Source of the DNA: Ancylostoma caninum
Lineage: Eukaryota > Nematoda > Chromadorea > Rhabditida > Ancylostomatidae
Direction: 5' to 3'
Assembly (NCBI GenBank): GCA_037903475.1
Contig: JBAJFG010000464.1
Span: 248,001-312,000 of the forward strand
Length of the DNA: 64,000 bases
In this document: piece by piece, positions 45,223 through 58,200 of the stretch
Numbering within the stretch: the first letter of the stretch is position 1
Layout of the letters: each line of letters begins with the position of its first letter
Program-made: the position numbers and the translations under genes
Notes under the pieces: generated by a model
Databases searched by the model: none
Seen by the model: only the letters and a program-made list of their open reading frames with translations
What the model was told of the DNA's origin: nothing

Positions 45223-46202
45223 GAGAAGTACTTAGGCAAATTACGATAATGTGTGTAGTGCGAGGTGTGCACCACTGTTCTGGGTAGATTCCGTACTGGT
45301 ATGTATATAAGCGTTGGCTCTAAGCCAATGTACTATTTCGACGATTTTTTTACACACTATGGGTGATTTTTTTGCCTGTAACTATTCACTTGTAAATTTG
45401 CTATATTTCATTTGCTGTGATAATTTTATGTTATAAACGAATTTCGACCTTTCATGCTTATCCGTTCTCAAAAAAAAAAACGCTCCCTCAAACACAAGAA
45501 ACTGCCATGACCGGACAAAAATGAGGACTGAAACGGCTATTGAAAATGTGGATACGCAGACAATCAGAGGGTCGCATTGCCTGAAAGCACTGTCCCACCA
45601 CCGGATAATTTTTAGGATTTTATACAACAAGCCCTCCGTGGGCTGCTGATCAAAATTGTATACGTGACTTTGCACAAAAATGCCGAGAAGCCGCTTTTCG
45701 AGCACCAGCTTTTGGGTATCTTGTGAGCAGAGCTAAGGCGGGGTTACAGAGCTTCCGTATCGTTAACTCCCTTGATCGTCATGAATGGAGCACCAGTTTC
45801 AATCTATTAGCGAGTGGATAAGAAACCCCCACGAAAAGTACGAACTTCCTCAGAAGCTGCTCTACCTAGAGTGAATTATTCAGACAGCGCCCTGGCTCCA
45901 CCCACACGCTTCCCAGGAATTGAGGCTTGAAAACGGATCTTTTCCAGCAACTGTGCACGGGATCACACATATCGTTGTGACCAGAAGCTCCCTGGAGATT
46001 ATTTTCACATGAAAATCTCGGAAAGGATTGGGAGATGGGACGTTGTCTTTAAGGTAAGGTGCTCATACGTGCAGGCCTCCATTACCGTATTGACCAGTGG
46101 AGTCTCATCTACCAGCTTTGGCATCGCAATCTGTTATAAATAATCTTATGTACAGAATCCATAGAATACCAATGCAACAAATATAATGAAAGAAAATAAA
46201 AA
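45223..46202. other. Convergent intergenic region between small membrane gene and UGT
   Basis: No gene. It should hold both 3' UTRs. AATAAA-type sequence on the + strand near 46194 is far from the small gene's stop, and no clear - strand signal was seen below 46203. Confidence 0.35.
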
Positions 46203-49200
46203 TCAATAAGTTGTCAATACGATGAGTACAGCTGGAATGGCGAACAAGTCGAGATTTAAATACGAGAAGTAGTCTCTGCTAATTGCACGTGGATAAAAAT
46301 ACTCGGGCATTCTTCCCCCGTACCGTAGCAGTCGGCTCATGTAGTGGGCTCCCTGCGCCAACGGATGTACCACCTTGTCATTGAAGAGATTGGCGATACG
46401 AGCTGCGTTTTTGGAGAAACTGAAATTATTATACATAAATGGTCATTGGCTGCTCTACCTGTAAAGTTTTTTCTTCGAAATCTCACAGAGACAACATACG
46501 CACGGCGTGTGTGCGTCGCGGCCATGATTGCAGTAGATAAACAAAAAATGAAAAGCACACTATCTCAGTTATCAATATCGATCCATCACAGCTTTCAAAA
46601 ATGCACAATTCGTTTAATCACTAAGTGTGATGCAGAGAAGCCAACAAAGCACAACTCGCTAAACGCTGAATGGCTGGGAGCTATGCCAAAACCGCGACGC
46701 GTACGCGCCGCTCTGTCACCTCTTTCGGCGATGGAGTTTACTGCCTGCAACTCAAGTAATTTCAGATCTCTGCTAAGGGCCTATGTATGTGAAAACAAGA
46801 GTATTCCGAATAAATCTCCTATTATGTTTTATGGAGCGAACACATGCTTATGCTGCACCTCCCTTACTTGGATGAAACTAGATGCTTGATATTAAAAAAG
46901 ACTTGTCAAAAAATGAAATGTAGGCTTGAAACTCAAAATATTAGGTATGAAAATTATTTTGGTTCACGCCACGATAAATCGCAAGAGGAAATGCGAAACG
47001 AAAATCACTAAGATCAATGAATCGATAATGGTCGTGCAAATTGACCGTCAGACTCATGATCAGCGTGCTGAAAAACCCCAGTATGCCTATTTCCATCCGG
47101 ATTAGAGCTAAACTGAGGAAAATCCATAAAATCGATCGATAAATCGATATCCGGATCGATACAATTCGGTGGGCAGTGTCCTAGGCCCTTCCCCTGTTCG
47201 GATGGTGTCTAATTTTTCCGCGCCCCATTCTTCACCACCTTACTTACAGACGCATTCCTATCGTTTGAATTTGGCGCCCGCGTCGTCCAGTTTTTTGAAG
47301 AAAAAAAAACGTGTCGTGAGTGTTTCTATGTTTTATATATAGACGAGATCGGTTATCAAAGATAGACACCCGGGCTCAGGTTTTTTGGAGCTCTAACTAT
47401 CGGTTTCTTGCATATGTCGCTTTAAAGAGTAGGTTAAGTAAATTTCTAAGTCGTTTCAAACCTATCTTATTCTGGGAGATATGTAGGAAGCTTAAAAAAT
47501 TGGCACTGACTTCTCTGCGGACGGAGGCAATCTCGCTCAGTCCATTGCAGTTATATAAATAAAAAGGCAGTGCCAGCGCAAATCTTCGTTTGTCCCAAGA
47601 CCCACCTCTTGTTTTCCAAAACGAGCTTCATGGTTTTTCGCAGATTTTCTGCTGTGAGAATATGTTTGCTGAACACCTCAGCGTAACCCTTAAACAAGAA
47701 ATTTCATTTTGAAAAACAAAATTGATAGGTAATCGACCTTGTCCTTTGCCATCCAGCCATTTCTCACTTGTTCAGCGAACATGGGCATGAATACAGCTGG
47801 CGTTGATGAGCAGGTGGCCTCCTTCACGCTGAAACATCCAAATTTCATGAGCCTTTTTAAACGAGAAAGGTGAATCGCAAATGGCTTCCATTTCATGATC
47901 TGCTGAAAGCTGAGAACCCTCCTCAGCTTGTCCTTTTTAAAAACCAATTCAAAAAATTCCACCACTGGCAAAGAAGGTAACGTCTATGCGAAGTTTGTAA
48001 ATGCAGCCTCATTATTTAATACATATAGTGAATACATAGGTGCTGTTTTGGAAGGAAGCAGTGGCGGACGCAAGAGTGGTGGGCGAAGGGTTCCAAAATC
48101 ACTTTACAAAATAAGTAAAAACTTCGTGTTAGATTAGTTACATTTGTTTGCTTCTATTACTATTTTTAAATAATTTTTATTGCTTATTTTGTATCATAAT
48201 TAGCATTGTTACTATTTTTATTAAATGGCTGGGTACGCGACGTGAAGTAGCTGCCACTTTTCCCACCCCTAACCCCCCAGCTGGCCTCTCCTTCAGCCAG
48301 CACTACCTGATTGAGCATTAGCAGGCCTTCACAAGATAAATTCATCAAAAAGAAAACACAGGGAAAGCAGTTTTTCATGAGCTATGTGCAATTTCTGTAT
48401 GTATCCCTTTCTATAGGACTCAGACACTCGTGCCGGCCGAGCGGCGAGCGAATTCCGGCCGAGCGGCCGCCGGAAAACCGGCCCAGCCGGTTTCAGGTCC
48501 GCCGCTCGGCCGGGAATCGCCCGCCGCCGGGCCGGAGGCATTCAAATCACTTTGGATCTGCTGGGTCTACAGGGATTCGGTATTCGTTCCTAGCCCTTTT
48601 CAGGACTCAATCATGCCTCGTAATGGATTCGCCTAGCCCGTCAAGCAATTCTGTTGGCTTACAAGTGTTAACTGGGATCTCGTTTGAAAAACAAATCTGA
48701 GCCAGAATCCCTATACTGATAGTACTTGAATAAGAATAAGAACAACCTTAACAAAACGAAAACAACCACTCTTGTAATCCCAACTCTTATTTGTTCTGCT
48801 CCACTTCGTTCTTCCAACTGAGGGGATTCGAACTCACCTCACCACTGTTCTTCATTGATTGATGGTCCAATGCGCAACCCACTCGGCCATCCGTGTTCAT
48901 GCATTCAGCCTCCATCAGTTTCCCAATGCCTCCGTTTCTTATCAGCCCACTACTTTGCTGATATGTTGGGCAAGACGCGGGCATAGCGTACCTGATTTAG
49001 GGTTCATCTTGGGGGGTGGATGTGATCAGTTCACTACGGTACATGTAGAAGTTAACTGTCGATTGAATCCAGTCCTTTAGTCTTGATTCGCTTGCTAAGC
49101 CTCGCTGCTGTAACAACTTCCCGCTGCGTGGATTTGGAACTTGAAGATATCTACACTGTGTTCAGGTGATCGAGTCACCCCACCGCAGTCGCACAAGCCT

Positions 49201-52200
49201 CTTCAGCGCCGATATGACGTCCTTTCTTAAATGGTACGAGCATAACAAGCCCGTTCCCTACCGTAGCGTCCTCCAGGAGAAGATCGAGCCTGGTCAGACG
49301 CTGATCGTCAAAGGCTCGACCATTGATGAGTCACAAAGGTTCACCATCAACCTGCACAGCAAGTCTGCTGATTTCTCGGGAAACGATCTCCCTCTACACA
49401 TCTCGGTTCGCTTCGATGAGGGAAAGATTGTCATGAACACCTTCGCTAACGGTGAATGGGGCAAGGAAGAGCGTAAGTCGAACCCGATCAAGAAGGGAGA
49501 CTCGTTCGACATCCGAATTCGCGCCCATGACGATCGCTTCCAGATCATTATTGATCAGAAGGAGTTCAAGGACTACGAACATCGCCTCCCACTCACCTCG
49601 ATCACTCATCTTTCAATCGATGGAGATCTTTACCTCAACCACGTCCACTGGGGAGGAAAGTACTACCCAGTGCCATACGAGAGCGGAATCGCTGCTGGAT
49701 TCCAAGTCGACAAGACCCTGCTCATCTTCGGTACCGTTGAGAAGAAGGGAAAACGTTTCAACGTCAACTTGCTCAGACGAAATGGAGACATTGCTCTGCA
49801 CTTCAACCCACGATTTGATGAGAAGGCCGTCATCCGAAACGCATTGGCTGCTAATGAGTGGGGTAATGAGGAGAGAGAAGGCAAGATGCCATTCGAGAAG
49901 GGTGTTGGTTTTGACCTCGCCATCAAGAACGAAGCCTATGCATTCCAGATCTTCGTAAACGGCGAGCGCTTCGCGTCCTTCGCCCACCGCTCGGACCCCA
50001 ACGATATCACCGGCCTCCAGATCCAAGGCGACATCGAGCTGACCGGCATCCAGATTCAGTAGAAACACTGCCGCCCGATGCTTGACGCCTGTGCGCGCTT
50101 TGGTCTATCCGTGTTCGGCTAACTGATATTCCGTTTGATATTTTACGAATTGTTTCCTTACTAATCAAGCAGCTGTATGTGGTTTTTTTCTTTGTTCTCG
50201 TTTCTCTATTGTACTGTGAAACTCTTTTTATATTCGCTAGCTTTGTGCATGTTTCATTAAAAAAATTAAGGTGATGTTGATACGCTTTCACCGGGACTAT
50301 CTATACTGTGATGCGAGCTCTGTGAGCTGACAATATAATGAAATAAGTGTTTATACGATGGTTTCATCACAGTATAGATAAGTTTACTACTGCACACTTT
50401 TTTCGGGTGATAACAGAGAAAAAGTGTAGAATGACGAATAGCCCATAATTGAGCTTTATGCAACGTCTTCATACTAGGCGTCGGCGAAGCCCCACCACTC
50501 GCCTCCTCCTACCCTCCCCCACATTGACCGATCAATCGTGTGATTACTTGCATCTGTACACCAGTATACCTTCTACATACAGAGAAGCGGACCAGTTGTG
50601 TGATGTAGCCCCACTCTGCGGTATCAGGACGCTCCGCAAGCATAATTGAAACCATAACGCTGTGTGGTTCACATGGCGTGACATCACTGTACGTTACAAC
50701 CTTTGGTAGACCTTTCCTGCAACTATTACAACCCTAAAACACAGAATTCACCCGCCGCCGCTCAGCCGGTTGCTTGAAATCGCGCGCCGCTCAGCCGGTA
50801 ATTCGGCCGGCATTTAAATTTAGGGGTGCCGCTCAGCCGGTTTTTGAAGTTCGCACGCCGCTCGGCCGGAATTGGCGAGCCGCCCGGCCGGTCACCCGAA
50901 TTCGCCCGCCGCTCGGCCGGTGGGAGTGCCTGAGGAATTGAGAGGGCTTCCACTGCTCCGATAAAACAGAACGAGGAGTACGTCGTTGTATAACGCTGCC
51001 TAATTTTTGTGCACTAATCCCATCTTTTTCTGCTCAGTAATTTCTCAACAATCGCAGTAATTTTCCATCTCGGCAGAGTCCCATCATTTGCCAGATTTTT
51101 GTAGAAATGAAATCTCAATGACCTGTCAAGAACGATGGTATACATGAAAGAGGCCGCAAAATCACCGGAAATCCTCATTTTTCATGTTATTTTTTGGATA
51201 ACAGAGTCGGGGTCGTTTACCGCCTGTAGGAAATGACCGTTGCCTCACTATACACGAGTTGTAGATAATGCTAAGTTTTTAAAAAGATGTGTTCACTACG
51301 TAATACGTACAATGGACGTCAATGGCGGTGGCCCCACCGCAGCCTCGAGAAGAACGCCGCGCAACCGCACTGCGCGCGCAATAACCGATGTTTTCTGCTG
51401 CTGTTGTGCTATTTCTAGCAGCTTTTCTACCCGTTTTAAGGATTTTCGACCGAATCGGGAAGAAAAACGCCTACGAATAGCATTCCGGCAGCACACGACG
51501 CCGATCCCGGTGCGCGTGGCGCGGTTGCGCGGCGTCCTTCTCGAGGCCGCAGATGGGCCACCGTCATTGACTCCACTGTACATACAGTAGCGAGCAAAAA
51601 GATTGCAACTTTTGGTTTTTCGTCCATAACTTCTTTCAAAGCCGAGCATGGAGATCCAAATTTTCGTGAGAGTTATAAATACTCATAGGAGATAGAAACA
51701 AGTCAAAACCGCCTTATTCCATGGGCGTCCTCTTCTTTTAAGGAAATATTTTCTCGCCGAGTTCGAAATCTGTAATTTGGCACCATCCCGAATGTCTAAC
51801 AAAATGAAGTCTATCGTTCGTATCTGAGCACGCATTGATTCCTTGGTGCAAAATCAACCCGTAGGCGATAGAAAATTTGCATGCGTACACCACTGGTTGA
51901 CATCTGCGAAGACTATTTGAGATGAATTCAGCAGTGATCCTCTATGGATGTTTCTGTCAGTCTGGCTCCTTCTTTCAGCTCTGATTGGATAGGATAGATA
52001 GTGCCAACGTTCCTACATGTTTAGACGCAGGTGTTTGGCTTCATGCAGTTGATTGTTCCCTTGGAATTCCCAAATATTCCAGCTGGTTTCAATGCAGCCA
52101 GCTCTGTACGTCACGGAAAATAAAGTTTAGAAATTTTTCTGTCTCCAGGAGAAAGACACCGGAACGATCCCATAAGTGGTGAGGATGCTACAGGATTCCT

Positions 52201-55200
52201 GTAATATTGTCAACTACATGATGGTTCATGCCGCCCTGGATTTGATGAGGTAGGTCTCAGAAAGGTGCAATGAAATCTACGAGACACCATCAGAGTGAGA
52301 TACTGTAGTCTGGTACTCTGAAAACTGGATAGATCAGTTTGATTTGGATGAGGCGAACTGAATGAGACATTTCCAGAGCAAAAGCCTCCAGATTCATTGC
52401 GAAAATTCGTGTGTGGGGCCAAGAGAACACATGCACTTGTGTTAGTGACCAGCATTCTCCACTTCAAGTAGTCCTGTTTCGAGAAATATAAGGCGGTGTG
52501 AACCGTCATGTACTTCACAATATTCCAAGAATCCTTTAGCATCCTCACCACTTATGGGATCGTTCCGGTGTCCTTTTGCCGGAGACAGAAAAATTTCCAA
52601 ACTTCATTCTCCGTGATGTACACAACTGGCTGCACTGAAACCAGCTGAAATATTTCGGAATTCCAAGGTGGCAATCGACTGCATTCAAGCCGAACATCTG
52701 TGACTGAACCTATACGAACGTCAGCAACATCTATCTCTTCTAAACAGAGCTGCAAGAATGAGCTAGGCTGACAGAAACATCTATAGAGGATCACTGCTGA
52801 ATTCACCTCAAATAGTCTTCGCAAAAGTCAATCAGTGGTCAACACACGCATGTTCTCTCGCGTATATGGGTTGATTCTGCATTAAGGAACCAACACGTGG
52901 TCAGATACCAACGATAGACTTTATTTCGTTACACATTCCGGGTGGTGCCAAATCACAGATTTCGACTTCAGCGAGAAAAGATTTTCTTAAAAAATAGATA
53001 GTCCATGGAATGAGGAGTTCTTAACTTATTCCTATCTCTTATGAGTACTTACAACTTCCATAAAAATTTGGACCTCCATGCTCTGCTTTGAAAGAAGTTA
53101 TGGACGAAAAACCAAAAGTTGCAATCTTTTTGCTCGCTACTGTATGTTGCGTTTGTTGTATTTCATATGTTTACCAATTGTGCAAGCACCAAATATAATA
53201 GATGGACCCCCCCCCCCCTTCCCCCCTCCTAGAACGGTTTATGAGCTGTTCCGGAACATTCCATGCATCATTCAAATCAGCGTGCTATTCAAGTGGTAGA
53301 ATGTATCAAATATTATAATTAGGAGGTCCTCGAGATCCTTTACGTATGACTTTCTCGAAGTTAAATCTAAGGCGCGCCACCGAAAGCTAGAACAAAACTA
53401 ATCAAGATCAACGTGAGACCCTATTGCCAGTATGAATCGTGTGTTAGCGCTTCAAATTTTTGTCTGGCGAAATCTTTATATTCAAGTCTTCATATTTATG
53501 TTCATCCTTTGTGTTCATACTCACTCATCCGATATCTTCTGCTATCTTAAAGGTTGATTCTGTGTGTGCAATCCTCGGCAAAACACAATTCTATCCGTGC
53601 ATCACTAAGATTACCCAGCGATAACGTGCTGACGCTCATGTTAACTATGAGTAAATTTGTTTGGTGTTAGCACGCTTATCCCGAGTAACCTCAACGATGC
53701 ATGCGACCTAAATACTCTCATGTCATTGTGCCAACTGATTTCAAACCCAAATTTATGTTGGCACACAAACCTTTTCAAGCCACCGTGACTGAAGAACAGC
53801 ACCGTCCGATTGTCGAATAGAACGTCAACCTGGGGGATCCAGCTGGAGGCGAATATATGTGGTTTTGTGTTCACAGGATGTCCATTATACGCCCACACAA
53901 TACGATAATCCGTTAGTGAGTTCAGCGTGTCGAGAATCGCGTCGAACTTCTTCCTGGGAACTCGACCCCAGTTTATTACTGTGCCTGAAATCCTCGGCTC
54001 AGGGACGAGCACGAACGGGTGGAATCTCTTGGAGTCGATCTGATTTTTGACAATGTTCAAAAATTACCGAATGCCACCAGTATGGTCCCTTTGGATCGAG
54101 GGTCGGACACGAAGTCCAGCAGCTCTCCGGTTAGCGGCTTTGGTGTGGGGCAATACGCACCGTACTCGAACAACTGGAATATTTCATAATACTTTATATG
54201 TTGTATTGTAATAATACGTTGTGTTAGTGAATAAATTCGCCGACATCGCCTCAAAGGCCACTACGCTAATTTTTGCATGATGCGTGCGTCTGACGCACGA
54301 CTGACCACGCATATAGTAGAAAGTGTTCTATTCTTCCAAAAATTACGCGATATTGCTTCTAATCGGTTGCGAGGAAGGGTTTCGGAATGGAGCCAAAAAA
54401 CTTCTGACTTTTTGATGTGACGAAAACGGTAACAAAAAGTGTCAGAAATGGTTTTTAAATTCACATTCTCGGTTGTTTCTGCTTTTTTTAAATTTCGAAT
54501 TCTGTTTCTATTTTCATTGCCTTCGTTTTTATCCTTCCCATTCAGTTCAAATGTCTTTCTTTCATTATATTGGTGCATTTGGTGCATTTCCACTATGGTG
54601 TATGAATAAATAAGTATGTAGGTAATGAAAAAATGAACTAATTGAGAAACCATCCGTCATTCAACTCTCGATGGATACTTCTGTCTTGATCCCTGGAACA
54701 CCCCGCCACTCCCCCTCTCCTTCCCGCAGTTTAATGTTCCGGAACTCTTAATGGCTAAAGTTCTGTTCAAACAAACGGAATAGAGGCAAACTATGAACAA
54801 GCAAACTTCACAAAAAGAGTAGGGTAAGAGAGAAGGACTTTTATAGAAGGCTTCTGATGTATTTGGATCCATCTGGAAGTCTTCCGACTAACCCTATATT
54901 TTCTGTGAATAACGGTTATGCAAATCCGTTGCTTGGATTACTAAGCGGATTCTGAACCCTCTGAACCATCTAACTCGTTCGATTACGCTTGCCCAAAAAA
55001 AAATCCGCTCCCTGAACCAAAATCGTTCGCGGACTTCCGAATTTGGTAAGCGAACTTAATTGATGTGGTGGTCCATCAGGGCCATGCCTGATGAACCACT
55101 GAGATTACCCATGGTGAGAGTGGCAATGTACCCGGTTTGCCCTTCATCTGGCACTCACCAACATGTTCACCTTCGCATGACTTTCTCTATACCCAAGTAC

Positions 55201-58200
55201 TACCCATGGGTATGAGACTAACCATCTTCCAATGAGGGCTCAGGGAGAACGACTCCGGGCAAGAGCTGGTGGTATTGACACCAGGGCGTCAATACCACAG
55301 GTGAATGTAGTCCCAGCCTTAGCCCAGGCCCCGGATGTACCATTGGATATAATCCATGAGTAGTCTCATAGCCATGGGTAGTAGCTGGGTATAGACAACA
55401 TCCTGTAAATACAACTAAACATGTTGATTGGTGCCAGGTGAAAATTAAATTGGTTACATTGCCACATTTACTATGGGTAATCTCAGTGCTGCATCCAGCA
55501 GGGTAGAAGGAGTTGAAGCTTAATTTTCATAGAACGATAGCATAGTATTATTAGATGGTGCTACGCTTTCATGTCAATTCATTAAAAAAATCAACATTTC
55601 ACCCGAATCCCACCCAGCCCGAAACCGAAAAAGGTCCTTCGAACAGGGTCGAGCACCGCTGCTAACTTTTTGATGTTCGGTGTTCAGTTTTTCGCTTTTT
55701 TTTTTGAAATTAAGGACGTTGGCCTGACCGTGCTAAGTGTGGAACGGAAAGAATTAAATTACATCGTTTGTCCTTGGAAACGGCCCGATTAGATCCGATG
55801 GCATGTCTGTAAAAGTCGAAGAGGCCGTTCTTTGGTACTCGAAGAAGCTGAAATTGACTTGCGAACAGTTACACCGGCTAACTGCAAATTATTCCCAGAA
55901 ATCGCGAAAAAACCTGCCCTTCGGTGGAACTCGTGAGCAGAATATGCAGAGACCAAGGCTTCAAGCGAATTTTCTGAAAGTCCTATGCCGAATTCATGAA
56001 CCAACGCTTACCTGAACGACGGTGCAACGGGAGCCAGCGAATACTTCATCCTTTCATTGATGATGAAACCACTTATAATGAAGTTAGCAATCCACTCGAA
56101 AGTGCCCGTGACTCGGTAGTGGAAGAGTTCGGGCTTGAACTCCACATCTTGCACGGGCATAAATTGACGAGGTCTTAGGACGAAGTTGCTAAAACAAATG
56201 CCCAAGCTATTCTATCGATGTGGAGCAATTGGAGAAGAATAATTCACCAACATTCCGTGCGCACGCATTGCTCCAGTAGCTGACTCCACATGGGTTGAAC
56301 TCATGAGGACATGGTTGGCCTGTAAAATATTAGCCGTTGATGGTGATAAAGAGGCTTCCAAGCTCACGAAACTCTCGCCTTATTGAGGGTAGTGAAGCCA
56401 TAGGCACACACAGCGAACAAAGTGTCAGTTAGAATGAGATCGAAGTGCTCGTTAACCATTTGATTGAAGAAGTTGCGATGCTCTTGGAGCACAATGTCAC
56501 AGCTTGTTGATCCATAGAAGAATGGGAACATCTGAAAGCCTTCTATGCATGTACTGGGCCCGGATGCATCGCTGTGAGAATGGTTAATCTCATTCTAACT
56601 GGTATCATTACTCATGGTAGCAGCTGATATAGACAAAGTCGTGTATGGGTAAACATGTTGATCCGTGCCAGGTAAAGGGCAGACTTGCGTACGGTAACAC
56701 GTTTACCTTGAGTAATCTCAATAATGCTCCTGGTGTCTTCGGTAAGTTTTTAGAGTGAATACAGAAGTCGTTTCGAGTCAAACTTTGGGGTTATTTTGTG
56801 GCTCGCTCATGAAGACCATACTCATACTGCTTAAGGCCCTAACGCCATTCTTTGTTGGGTTATGGTAGTTATGCAGCAGTAACGTACTCATTAGCTGTTG
56901 TTGGAACTTTCAGCAGAGGAGTACTAATCCATACGTTAAACATGGATATTGCTTCCGTCTCCTAACCATTATTGTACGATCTTTCCTGGATAAGAGAAAA
57001 TATCTGAGATAAAACCAATGGCGACAAGAAAATAGCATGGGTAGGAATTGCAGCCTGTAATGTTGACAGACCTGAAGCTAAATGCATTATTGAGATTATC
57101 CGGGGCAGACCTATTAACACCACAAAAATTCACCCGTCGTTAACACGGTTGCCCACACTTTTACCCGGGGTATCTCAACGATGCATCCAGGCAGTGATCA
57201 CCGCAGTCCATAACCCCCTATGCAGAGTTTCTGAAGGCTCCATGAGATATCTATCTACCATACACCTGTCGTAACCTCACAAAACGAGGCTACGGTACGT
57301 AACGCGCATAAGTTCGGTGATAGATCCACAGCAGAAATCCCCTGGACGAAGCTTGAAGGAAAAAGTAAAGTTTTTGAAGCAGAAATAGTGGACCTCCAGC
57401 AAAATTGCAAACTTCCCAATGTCCTCACGCCTCCTTACTTTGAGTTTCCCAATTAAGTTCACTTTGGGCTCTAATGAGATGACAACTAGAACTAGGTCTC
57501 ATGGAACAATAGCTAACGAAGGGTGTAGACTGCGGAATCCCAGGAGAAGGAGGACGTGAAATTGATTTGTTCCATGGAACCTAGCCTGCCGGCTCCAGCA
57601 CTTGACAGGGTTACACAGCTCCGGAGAGTAGTATTGTGATGAGTCGATGGGATTCAGTCGTAGTAAATAAAAGAAATCCTTTCAATGGAGCTTATAAGTA
57701 GGTAAAACCAACAATAGAGTTGCTTTGTAGAAAAATCCAAGCAGTACTGACAATGGCAAGTCCCAAGGGAAGTCTACCCAGATAGTGCTTTTGTGTTACA
57801 ACAACATCATAATCACTGCATAGGTTGAGAGGCGGTTTTCTGACTATGTACATTCACTGAAATTTGTCCAGAACTTCCAGCAAACCTGTGAGGTGACGAC
57901 GAAGTCGTGCTTCCACTGAAATGATTCAAATTCTTCAGTAGCAAAGGGATTAGTGTGATCTGAAATCAAATCGTGAGAGATGAGGATCACAGGCATTCCA
58001 GCAGACTCCCATTCAACTCACTGACTATTTTCAGCATACGGTCCTTGAGTCCGAAGTTAGTCTCGTCCGGATACGCCTCCATATAGAGCGAGATCTCATG
58101 GCCTTGTTCTTTCATCTTATTTATCAGTGGCATGAAGGATCCAGTGTGTGAGCGACCCTGTGGCATTGAAGCCAGTAGGATCTTCGCATTATGAACAGAG

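Noticed and set aside
46344..46889. 181-codon + strand frame
   Set aside because: Its first part is antisense to the last UGT exon, and the rest has no motif or splice support.
21211..48894. Functional tRNA genes at 21211, 34629, 44242, 44704 and 48816
   Set aside because: A- and B-box-like motifs are present but acceptor stems do not pair; two lie in a palindrome. They are better read as SINE heads or relics.
49166..49213. Extending the galectin upstream to a GTG
   Set aside because: Nuclear genes do not normally start at GTG. An acceptor interrupts this segment, and the ATG at 49214 follows it directly.
49452..50068. Long frames of 168 (+) and 151 (-) codons over the galectin
   Set aside because: Shadow frames of the galectin coding sequence, which has much stronger family evidence.
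53641..54060. Single 139-codon UGT frame starting MNIVKNQ
   Set aside because: Its N-terminal part is intron 7 sequence (GTAATTTTTG to GATTTCAG) and its end runs past the exon 8 donor. The spliced reading fits the UGT family better.
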